DNA of 5,985 bases, from NCBI GenBank assembly GCA_052039575.1, contig JBQGEK010000324.1, positions 1-5,985 on the forward strand, given 5' to 3'. The stretch is from Patulibacter sp052039575 (GTDB taxonomy: Bacteria; Actinomycetota; Thermoleophilia; Solirubrobacterales; Solirubrobacteraceae). Below the pieces are notes generated by a model. It saw nothing but the letters and a program-made list of their open reading frames with translations, was not told where the DNA came from and ran no database searches. Position numbers and translations under genes: made by a program. Below are positions 1 to 4,621 of the stretch, one piece after another (position 1 is the stretch's first letter; each line of letters starts with the position of its first letter).

Positions 1-82
1 TCACCTCGATCGGTGCAGTTCCCTGCTCCTCAGGAAACAACTCCCACCCACCCAACTGCGGTACACCAATGCGCAGGGCCAT
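1..82 (-). other. Unresolved segment downstream of purS, possible start of the next gene
   Basis: On the minus strand an ATG at 82-80 follows the purS stop by 7 bases and has a GAGG about 7 bases before it. The frame stays open to the window edge, reading MALRIGVPQLGGWELFPEEQ and onward for 27 codons. This does not resemble the usual PurQ N-terminus, which has a glutamine amidotransferase start with a PGTN/PGSN-type motif. Codons such as ATT, GTA, TTG and TTT are unlike the purS and purC codons. The alternative is that this is a spacer: the last bases on the minus strand read AGGTGA (6-1), a strong ribosome-binding sequence that could serve a purQ or purL start just outside the window. I cannot decide between the two. 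Confidence 0.25.
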
Positions 83-89
83 GCGAACC

Positions 90-329
90 TCAGTCCGCCG
101 TCGGCGGGTCGATCTGGATCTCGTAGTCCTCGACCAGCGGATTGGCGAGCAGCTTCTGGCACATCGCCTCGATCTCGTCCGTGGTCGTCACGTCCAGCTC
201 GACCAGCCGTCGGACGCGGACGTCCGAGACCCCCGCGAAGCCGAGCTGCGGCAACGCCTGCTCGACGGCGGTCCCCTGCGGGTCGAGAATCCCGGCCTTG
301 GGCCGGATGAGGATGCGGACGTGGGGCAT
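90..329 (-). CDS. purS: PurS subunit of phosphoribosylformylglycinamidine (FGAM) synthase
   Basis: PurS is the small dimeric subunit that joins PurL (small form) and PurQ into the FGAM synthase complex, the fourth step of de novo purine synthesis in the cytoplasm. PurS bridges the two larger proteins in ammonia transfer. The 79-residue product matches the usual length of about 80. It shows the family pattern: an N-terminal beta strand with RPKAGILDPQG (residues 9-19), then VEQALPQLGF, then VRRLVELDV (39-47), and a C-terminal NPLVEDYEIQID (63-74). The ATG at 329-327 is preceded by AAGGA at about 11 bases. The gene lies 158 bp downstream of purC on the same strand and was probably once, or still is, cotranscribed with it. 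Having a separate purS implies the small-PurL/PurQ type of enzyme, so purQ and purL would be expected to the left of the window. Identification is firm. Confidence 0.95.
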   Translation of the reverse strand: MPHVRILIRPKAGILDPQGTAVEQALPQLGFAGVSDVRVRRLVELDVTTTDEIEAMCQKLLANPLVEDYEIQIDPPTAD

Positions 330-364
330 CGCAGCGAAGTCCTTGCGGAGTCGAGATCCAGAGC

Positions 365-400
365 GCGCGCGGGCGCGGCGGCAACAGCGCCCGTGCGCGC
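365..400. other. GC-rich hairpin in the purC-purS spacer
   Basis: GCGCGC+GGGCGC (365-376) pairs with GCGCCC (387-392) and GCGCGC (395-400), leaving a 10-base loop and a 2-base bulge (393-394). That gives 12 G:C pairs. No T-run follows on either strand, so it is not a textbook intrinsic terminator. In a purC-purS transcript it could act as a processing or stability hairpin, or as partial attenuation between the two genes. The rest of the 158-bp spacer holds no gene that I can support. Confidence 0.5.
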
Positions 401-487
401 CGATCGTATCTCAGGGGCTGATCGCGTTCCGTGCGGTCCGCACCCAACGCGGTCTCGAGCAACGCCGTACCCGCCCCAGAGCGACTT

Positions 488-1393
488 CTAGGCCTTGGTG
501 CGCTCGATCCAGGCGCTGAGCGGCTCGTCGGTGATCCGCTCGTAGGCCTCGGCGTAGCGAGCCTGCGTGCCGGCGACGACGTCGTCGGGGATCGCCGGGG
601 CCGGCGGGGTCTTGTCCCAGCCGGAGCCGACGGCCCAGTCGCGCACGAACTGCTTGTCGAACGACGGCGGGGTCTTGCCGACCTCGAACTCGTCGGCGGG
701 CCAGTAGCGGGACGAGTCCGGCGTCAGCGCCTCGTCGCCGAGGATCAGCTGCCCGGTCTCGGGGTCCAGGCCGAACTCGAACTTCGTGTCGGCCAGGATC
801 ACGCCACGCTCGCGCGCGTGCTCGTGGGCGAAGCGGTAGAGGGCGAGCGAGATCTCGCGCACCCGGGTGGCCAGGCCGTCGCCGTTGCCGTCCGGGGCGA
901 CGTCGTTCAGCAGCTCGACGGTGCGCGCGAAGTCGATCGCCTCGTCGTGCAGGCCGATGTCGGCCTTGGTCGACGGGGTGAAGAGCGGCACCGGCAGCTC
1001 CTGGCTCTCCTGCAGCCCGGCGGGCAGCTCCAGGCCGGAGACCTTGCCGGTCTTCTTGTAGTCCGACCAGCCGGACCCGGTGATGTGACCACGGACGATC
1101 GCCTCGACGGGGAGCATCTTCAGCTTCTTGACGAGGACGCCGCGGCCGCGGGCCTCGGCCGGCACGCCCTCGGTGTAGCTGACGACGTGGTTCGGCACGA
1201 GGTGGGCGGTCCGCTCGAACCAGAACGCCGAGACGCCGGTCAGGACGGCCCCCTTGCCGGGGATCTCGTTGGGGTGGACGACGTCGTAGGTCGACACGCG
1301 GTCGCTGGCGACCAGCAGCAGCTGATCCCCGAGGTCGTAGATGTCCCGGACCTTGCCGCGGGCGAGGAGGGGAAGGCTGTCCAAGCTGGTCAC
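488..1393 (-). CDS. purC: Phosphoribosylaminoimidazole-succinocarboxamide (SAICAR) synthase
   Basis: PurC joins CAIR and L-aspartate using ATP to make SAICAR, the purine-pathway step before PurB. The 301-residue product is the longer, yeast-like form; the Bacillus/E. coli form is about 240. The N-terminus carries LPLLARGKVRDIYDLG (7-22), the nucleotide-binding strand region. Both SAICAR synthase signatures are present: LPVEAIVRGHITGSG (94-108) and ILADTKFEFG (199-208). SDRVSTYDVV (30-39) and FTPSTKADIGLHDE (138-151) are also typical. The start is GTG at 1393-1391, giving VTSLDSLPLLARGK; no ATG lies upstream at a sensible place, and reading further upstream gives low-complexity Arg/Ala/Pro sequence. 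No ribosome-binding site precedes the GTG, but a TANNNT box does (see the promoter entry). The stop is TAG at 490-488. Identification is firm; the start is likely. Confidence 0.96.
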   Translation of the reverse strand: MTSLDSLPLLARGKVRDIYDLGDQLLLVASDRVSTYDVVHPNEIPGKGAVLTGVSAFWFERTAHLVPNHVVSYTEGVPAEARGRGVLVKKLKMLPVEAIVRGHITGSGWSDYKKTGKVSGLELPAGLQESQELPVPLFTPSTKADIGLHDEAIDFARTVELLNDVAPDGNGDGLATRVREISLALYRFAHEHARERGVILADTKFEFGLDPETGQLILGDEALTPDSSRYWPADEFEVGKTPPSFDKQFVRDWAVGSGWDKTPPAPAIPDDVVAGTQARYAEAYERITDEPLSAWIERTKA

Positions 1394-1400
1394 AGAGTGC

Positions 1401-1406
1401 AGGCTA
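1401..1406 (-). promoter_or_regulatory. Candidate -10 box of a leaderless purC promoter
   Basis: On the minus strand TAGCCT (1406-1401) fits TANNNT and ends 7 bases before the purC GTG. This is the spacing seen for leaderless transcripts in Actinobacteria, in which transcription begins at the start codon. The lack of any Shine-Dalgarno sequence before the GTG agrees with this. No convincing -35 hexamer is visible. A match this short could be chance. Confidence 0.45.
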
Positions 1407-1419
1407 GCGCGCGCCCGAG

Positions 1420-1434
1420 CGGCACTCGGTGCCG
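1420..1434. promoter_or_regulatory. 15-bp inverted repeat in the -35 region of purC
   Basis: CGGCAC-TCG-GTGCCG is a perfect 6+6-bp inverted repeat with a 3-base centre. If purC transcription starts at about 1393, the repeat covers roughly -27 to -41, where a repressor or activator would touch RNA polymerase. No known regulator is recognised from the sequence. In GC-rich DNA a repeat of this size can arise by chance. Confidence 0.35.
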
Positions 1435-1472
1435 GGAGCGCCGGGGCGCCGCGCGCGGCGAGGCGAGCCCTG

Positions 1473-1575
1473 CGCTGCACGGTCCGCCAGCCGCCGGGAT
1501 CGTGGCGTCCGTGACGCGCTATCCGGGTCCTTCGCTGCACGGTCGGGCGACAGCCGGGTCCGTGCAGCGTCCGAC
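1473..1575. repeat. Imperfect direct repeat in the purC-acyl-CoA dehydrogenase spacer
   Basis: CGCTGCACGGTC occurs at 1473-1484 and again at 1533-1544, exactly 60 bp apart. After each copy the sequence continues in a related way: CAGCCG, then GGG or GGGTCC, then GTG and GCGTCCG, with small indels. The units are therefore about 43 bp long (about 1473-1515 and 1533-1575). The same core appears inverted as CCGTGCAGCG at 1560-1569. The spacer otherwise holds no gene that I can support. Confidence 0.5.
1533..1569. terminator. Hairpin downstream of the acyl-CoA dehydrogenase pair
   Basis: CGCTGCACGG (1533-1542) and CCGTGCAGCG (1560-1569) are perfect 10-bp inverted arms around a 17-base loop. On the minus strand the hairpin begins 15 bases after the stop of the 1584-2678 gene, where a terminator for that operon would lie. 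No T-run follows, so termination would have to be Rho-dependent or of the T-less type. The upstream copy at 1473-1482 could pair with the same arm instead. Confidence 0.4.
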
Positions 1576-1583
1576 CGGCCGAG

Positions 1584-2678
1584 CTACCGCCGCGCGGCCG
1601 CGATCCGCGCGCGGTGGTGGCCGGCGCCGCCGAGCAGCACCGCATCGACCTGGGCCCGCTTGATCAGCCAGTGGACGTCGGCTTCCCAGGTGAAGCCGAT
1701 CCCGCCGTGCAGCTGGATCGCCGCCGCGGTCGCCGCACGCCCCGCGTCGGACGCGGCGGCCTTCGCCATCGCCGCGGCGACCGGCAGGTCGGCCGGGTCG
1801 CCGGCATCCGCCACCCACGCGGCGTTGTAGGTCAGGACCCGCGCCATCGCGACGTCACGCAGCATCTGCGCCGCGCTGTGCTGGACGGCTTGGAAGCTGC
1901 CGACGGGAACGCCGAACTGCTTGCGGTCCTTGACGTAGGCCACGGTCATGTCGAGCGCGCGCTGCGCGACGCCGACCAGCTCGGCGGCGACCACGACGGT
2001 CGCACGGTCGAAGCCGGGGCCAGCCGCAGTCGGGGTCCCGCCCAGCCACTCGCCGCGACCGTCGAGCTCGACGTCCTCGGGGTCCAGCGACGCCACCGGC
2101 ACCCGGCCGTGGCCGCGCGTCGGATCGATCGCCTCGACCGGCTCGACGATCCCGCTGCCGGGCCCGTAGAGCGCGCCCGGCCCACCGCCCGCGTCCGCCA
2201 CGACGACCAGCGAGCCCTCTGCCGCCCCCGGGACCGGCCCACGGTCACCGGTCAGCGTGGCCGCGCCGCGCAGCTCGCCCGACACCAGGTGGCCGAGCCA
2301 GTCCTCGCGCTGCTCCTCCGTGCCTTCGTGCTCGATCACCAGCGCAGCGGTCACGGTGCCGAGGAACGGGACCGGAGCCACGGCGTACCCGAGCTGCTCC
2401 GTGATCGCGGCCAGCTCGACGAGTCCGAGGCCCTGGCCCCCGTGCTCCTCGGCGACCGCGATCCCGGTCCAGCCGAGCTCGGCCAGCTCCGCGGACAGCG
2501 CGGCGTCCTCGTCGGACATGCCGAGGTAGTCGATCACGCTGACGTCGGCGGGCGCGTCGTCGCTTCCGCGGCGCCCTTCGACGAACGACCGCACCTGGGC
2601 CATCGACGAGCGCTCGGCGAGCAGCTCGCGGGCGGTGCGCTGGATCTCCTGCTGGTCTTCCGACAGTTCGAATCGCAT
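1584..2678 (-). CDS. Acyl-CoA dehydrogenase, shorter partner subunit
   Basis: This is an FAD-dependent acyl-CoA dehydrogenase family protein of 364 residues, the second gene of a pair. The fold order is visible: an N-terminal helical domain (MRFELSEDQQEIQRTARELL), a shortened middle beta domain (about 130-215), and a C-terminal helical domain. The C-terminal domain carries the flavin-contact motifs DRKQFGVPVGSFQAVQH (251-267) and QLHGGIGFTWE (322-332). It lacks the middle-domain signature (Ser-Glu-x-x-x-Gly-Ser-Asp). The C-terminal segment that normally holds the catalytic glutamate (YEGT/IEGGT) reads VLLGGAGHH, without Glu. Such loss is known in partner subunits of actinobacterial alpha2-beta2 dehydrogenases of the FadE26-FadE27 kind. 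The ATG at 2678-2676 has AGGAG 7 bases upstream, overlapping the stop of the previous gene, so translational coupling is likely. The substrate is unknown; steroid side chain, branched or fatty acyl-CoA are all possible. Confidence 0.88.
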   Translation of the reverse strand: MRFELSEDQQEIQRTARELLAERSSMAQVRSFVEGRRGSDDAPADVSVIDYLGMSDEDAALSAELAELGWTGIAVAEEHGGQGLGLVELAAITEQLGYAVAPVPFLGTVTAALVIEHEGTEEQREDWLGHLVSGELRGAATLTGDRGPVPGAAEGSLVVVADAGGGPGALYGPGSGIVEPVEAIDPTRGHGRVPVASLDPEDVELDGRGEWLGGTPTAAGPGFDRATVVVAAELVGVAQRALDMTVAYVKDRKQFGVPVGSFQAVQHSAAQMLRDVAMARVLTYNAAWVADAGDPADLPVAAAMAKAAASDAGRAATAAAIQLHGGIGFTWEADVHWLIKRAQVDAVLLGGAGHHRARIAAARR

Positions 2679-2685
2679 CTCGTCG

Positions 2686-2690
2686 CTCCT
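2686..2690 (-). promoter_or_regulatory. Ribosome-binding site of the second dehydrogenase gene
   Basis: AGGAG lies 7 bases before the ATG at 2678 and overlaps the TAG stop (2691-2689) of the upstream dehydrogenase gene. It fixes the start and indicates coupled translation of the two subunits. Confidence 0.75.
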
Positions 2691-3864
2691 ACTTCGACCG
2701 CGGAAGGCCGAGCACGCGCTCCGCCACGATGTTCTTCTGGATCTCGGTGGTGCCGCCCTCGATCGTGTTGCCGCGAGCGCGCAGCAACGCATACGCCCAC
2801 GGGTCGCCGTCGACGAGCGCGTCGCCGCCGACCACGTCGACCGCCAGCTGGACCAGCAGCTGGTTGGTCTCGCTCCACAGCCACTTGGTCAGTGAGCCCT
2901 CGGGCCCCGGCTGGCCGTACTGCTCGATCGCGGTCAGGCCCTTCCAGGCCATCAGCCGCAGCGCCTCGGTCCGGACGTGCAGGTCGGCCAGGCGGTCAGC
3001 CACGATCGGATCGTCCGCGCTGCCGTTCTGCTGCGCGATCGCGACCAGTTCGTCGAGCTGCTGGCGCAGCCGCACCTGGAGGAAGAACGCAAGCCCGGCG
3101 CGCTCGTTCATCAGCGTGGTCAGCGCGACCTTCCAGCCGTTGCCGACGCCGCCGACGACCGCCGTCCCCGGGATCTTCACCTCGTTGAGGAAGATCTCGT
3201 TGAACTCCGGGCTGCCGGTGATCTGGACCAGCGGCCGGACGTCGACGCCCTCGGCCTCCATGTCGAGCACGAAGTAGGTCAGGCCCTGGTGCTTCGGCGG
3301 CCCGTCCGGGGTCCCCGAGTCGGGATCGGTGCGCGCGACCAGCATGCACCACTTGGCGTACTGCGCCCCCGACGTCCAGACCTTCTGGCCGCTGACGATC
3401 CAGTCGCCGGGGCTGCCGGGGTCGGGGACCGCGCGGGTCTTCAGCGCCGCGAAGTCCGAGCCGGCGTCCGGCTCGCTGAACCCCTGGCACCAGGTCTCGT
3501 CGGCCGAGAGGATCGTCGGCAGGAGTCGTTCCTTCTGCGCGCTGTCGCCCCAGACCATCAGCGTCGGACCGGCGAGCAGCAGACCGAGAACGTCCGCCGG
3601 CAGCGGCGCCCCGGCGCGGCCGAGCTCCTCGAAGAAGATCGCCGTCTCCGACAGCGTCGCGCCGCGACCCCCGACCTCCTTCGGCCAGTGGACGCCGGCC
3701 CAGCCGCCCTCGTGGAGGGTCCGCTGCCACGCCCGCCTCCAGGCGAACGCCTCGTCCTCGTCGTCGGGCTCTGGGCCGAGCGCGCCGCCGGGTCCGTGCT
3801 CGCGCAGCCAGCCGCGCAGCTCGTCGCGGAACGCCAGCTGGGCGTCGTTGAAGGTCAGGTCCAC
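2689..3864 (-). CDS. Acyl-CoA dehydrogenase, subunit with the catalytic-type C-terminus
   Basis: This FAD-dependent acyl-CoA dehydrogenase of 391 residues introduces a 2,3 double bond into an acyl-CoA and passes electrons to an electron-transfer flavoprotein. The middle-domain signature GFSEPDAGSDFAA (128-140) and the flavin-stacking GQKVWTSGAQYAKW (159-172) are clear. The C-terminal segment is TIEGGTTEIQ (367-376) and ends in ERVLGLPRSK. Glu369 is at the usual catalytic position, and Glu300 (VRTEALRLM) is an alternative. It lacks the RxQFG motif and has DVVGGDAL where QxxGGxG is expected; the gene downstream supplies both. The start chosen is GTG at 3864-3862 (VDLTFNDAQLAFRDEL) because AGGGGA lies 8 bases upstream. 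An in-frame GTG at 3912 would add 16 residues that do not look like the family and would overlap the inverted repeat at 3888-3912. It is the first gene of a two-gene operon. Confidence 0.92.
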   Translation of the reverse strand: MDLTFNDAQLAFRDELRGWLREHGPGGALGPEPDDEDEAFAWRRAWQRTLHEGGWAGVHWPKEVGGRGATLSETAIFFEELGRAGAPLPADVLGLLLAGPTLMVWGDSAQKERLLPTILSADETWCQGFSEPDAGSDFAALKTRAVPDPGSPGDWIVSGQKVWTSGAQYAKWCMLVARTDPDSGTPDGPPKHQGLTYFVLDMEAEGVDVRPLVQITGSPEFNEIFLNEVKIPGTAVVGGVGNGWKVALTTLMNERAGLAFFLQVRLRQQLDELVAIAQQNGSADDPIVADRLADLHVRTEALRLMAWKGLTAIEQYGQPGPEGSLTKWLWSETNQLLVQLAVDVVGGDALVDGDPWAYALLRARGNTIEGGTTEIQKNIVAERVLGLPRSK

Positions 3865-3872
3865 CGTGTTCG

Positions 3873-3878
3873 TCCCCT
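3873..3878 (-). promoter_or_regulatory. Ribosome-binding site of the first dehydrogenase gene
   Basis: AGGGGA on the minus strand (3878-3873) lies 8 bases before the GTG at 3864. It is the reason for preferring this start over the GTG at 3912. Confidence 0.6.
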
Positions 3879-3887
3879 GCGTCGGGT

Positions 3888-3912
3888 GTGCGAGACCGCT
3901 GCAGTCTCGCAC
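3888..3912. promoter_or_regulatory. Perfect 9+9-bp inverted repeat upstream of the dehydrogenase operon
   Basis: GTGCGAGAC (3888-3896) and GTCTCGCAC (3904-3912) are perfect inverted arms with a 7-base centre. The repeat starts 23 bp upstream of the operon's GTG and lies in the 190-bp divergent region shared with the plus-strand gene at 4055. The size and position suit an operator for a dimeric regulator, such as the TetR-family repressors common next to acyl-CoA dehydrogenases. In RNA it could instead form a leader hairpin. It does not match the KstR or KstR2 boxes as I remember them, and no regulator gene lies in the window. Confidence 0.55.
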
Positions 3913-4044
3913 CGCGGGACGACGCCGGGGCGTTCTTCGCGCGTGGGACGTCGTCGCGGGTGCCGTCGCAGGTGCGCACCGTCACCACCGCTTGTGCCAC
4001 CCGTTACGTGTGCATGCTCACTTCGCGACGTCGTACGCGTGGGA

Positions 4045-4058
4045 CCATGGGCCCATGG
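4045..4058. repeat. 14-bp palindrome covering the start of the YunG-like gene
   Basis: CCATGGGCCCATGG is a perfect palindrome containing two ATGs, at 4047 and 4055, in different frames. Only the ATG at 4055 opens the YunG-like frame; the one at 4047 opens a frame without recognisable content. The palindrome could be an operator, a small hairpin affecting start selection, or chance. Confidence 0.4.
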
Positions 4059-4489
4059 GCTTCACCCAGACGCCGAACGCCACGACCGCATCCTCCGGGA
4101 CGCCCAGTCTCGAGGCCACCGAGCAGGCGCTGCGAGCGTCGTGGACCCCTGAGACCTCGGACGACCCGGACGCGTGGAACCCGGACAATCCCGCCGCGGG
4201 TCAGTGCATCGCCACCACGCTGGTGATCCAGGCGCTCTACGGCGGCGAGATCGTGATCGCCGACGTCCTCGACGCCGACGGCACCCCCAAGGAGCGTCGC
4301 GGCCACGCCTGGAACCGGCTGCCGAACGGGGACGAGATCGACTTCACCTACTCCCAGTTCCGCACCGAGCGGCTCGGCCCGGAGTCGGTCTGGACACCGG
4401 AGATCGACGGCGACCCCGAGCGCGTCTCGGTGCTCGCCGCCCGGGTCGGCCAGGTGCTGGGCGTCGAGATCGACGTCCGCGCGGCCTAA
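4055..4489 (+). CDS. YunG-like protein of unknown function
   Basis: The 144-residue protein resembles a widespread small family annotated YunG (after Bacillus subtilis) or hypothetical. I base this on the remembered family pattern: WTPETSDDPDAWNPDNPAAGQC (30-51; here Trp30, Trp41, Gln50-Cys51), then TLVIQALYGGEIVIADV (55-71), then HAWNRLPNGDEIDFTYSQF (84-102). No function is established that I know of. Cys51, His84 and Asp96 come in the Cys-His-Asp order of transglutaminase/papain-like enzymes, so a cysteine-dependent activity is an inference. There is no signal peptide or membrane segment, so it is probably cytoplasmic. The start is ATG at 4055; no strong ribosome-binding site precedes it, only GGGA about 10 bases upstream. 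It is divergent from the dehydrogenase operon and 132 bp upstream of the Abi-like gene on the same strand. High GC at third positions supports coding. Confidence 0.8.
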   Translation: MGFTQTPNATTASSGTPSLEATEQALRASWTPETSDDPDAWNPDNPAAGQCIATTLVIQALYGGEIVIADVLDADGTPKERRGHAWNRLPNGDEIDFTYSQFRTERLGPESVWTPEIDGDPERVSVLAARVGQVLGVEIDVRAA

Positions 4490-4515
4490 GCGGCCGCGGA
4501 AGGGCGATCGCGCCC
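4480..4515 (+). terminator. Two small hairpins at the end of the YunG-like gene
   Basis: CGCGGCC (4480-4486) pairs with GGCCGCG (4492-4498) around the TAA stop. GGGCG (4502-4506) pairs with CGCCC (4511-4515) with an ATCG loop. They could slow or end transcription of the YunG-like gene, but neither is followed by a T-run, so the call is weak. Confidence 0.3.
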
Positions 4516-4525
4516 CGGGCACAGC

Positions 4526-4590
4526 GAAGCCCCGGCGATATGCCTCGCCATCGCGATGCGACGACGGGTAGGGATCGTTCCGGGGCTTTC
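4526..4590 (+). ncRNA. Possible structured RNA element before the Abi-like gene
   Basis: AAGCCCCGG (4527-4535) pairs perfectly with CCGGGGCTT (4580-4588). The stem continues through CGAT (4536-4539) and ATCG (4574-4577) across a 2-base bulge. Inside lie CCT/AGG pairing (4543-4545 with 4570-4572) and TCGC/GCGA around the palindrome CATCGCGATG (4549-4558). The result is a closed, branched fold of about 65 bases ending 31 bases before the abi ATG. It may be only the terminator of the upstream gene, since CTTTC follows the right arm. It could also be an RNA partner of the Abi protein, as structured RNAs have been reported next to some Abi_2-family genes. I do not recognise a specific RNA family. 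Confidence 0.25.
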
Positions 4591-4598
4591 ACGACCAG

Positions 4599-4615
4599 CC
4601 TAGCAAAGCTAGGAT
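4599..4615 (+). promoter_or_regulatory. 15-bp inverted repeat overlapping the -10 box or ribosome-binding site of the Abi-like gene
   Basis: CCTAGC-AAA-GCTAGG (4599-4613) is a perfect 6+6 inverted repeat. Its right arm contains TAGGAT (4610-4615), a TANNNT -10 candidate 6 bases before the ATG (leaderless reading). The same bases include AGGA (4611-4614), a ribosome-binding site 7 bases before the ATG (leadered reading). In either case a protein bound here, or a hairpin formed here, would block expression, so this looks like a control point. Confidence 0.45.
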
Positions 4616-4621
4616 GGAAAT

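Noticed and set aside
407..412. TACGAT on the minus strand in the purC-purS spacer as a purS promoter -10 box
   Set aside because: It fits TANNNT but lies about 80 bases from the purS start with no -35 match. It is too weak to list as a feature.
431..1663. Long open frame on the plus strand across purC (410 codons)
   Set aside because: It is the antisense shadow of purC: it is rich in Arg, Gly, Ala and Val repeats with no family pattern, while the minus strand encodes a complete PurC.
1614..3188. Long open frame on the plus strand across the dehydrogenase genes (524 codons)
   Set aside because: High GC removes stops from the complementary frames. The composition is low-complexity and both minus-strand dehydrogenases have complete domain motifs.
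3918..3955. GACGACG and CGTCGTC as inverted arms in the divergent promoter region
   Set aside because: Only 7-bp arms with a 24-base spacer made of common GC-rich words; chance is likely.
3992..4020. TTGTGC with a possible -10 about 17 bases later as the YunG-like promoter
   Set aside because: The -10 side (TGCTCA) is a poor match, so the promoter cannot be supported.
2977..4152. Plus-strand open frame running into the YunG-like region
   Set aside because: It is in a different frame from the YunG-like gene and reads as antisense of the first dehydrogenase, without motifs.
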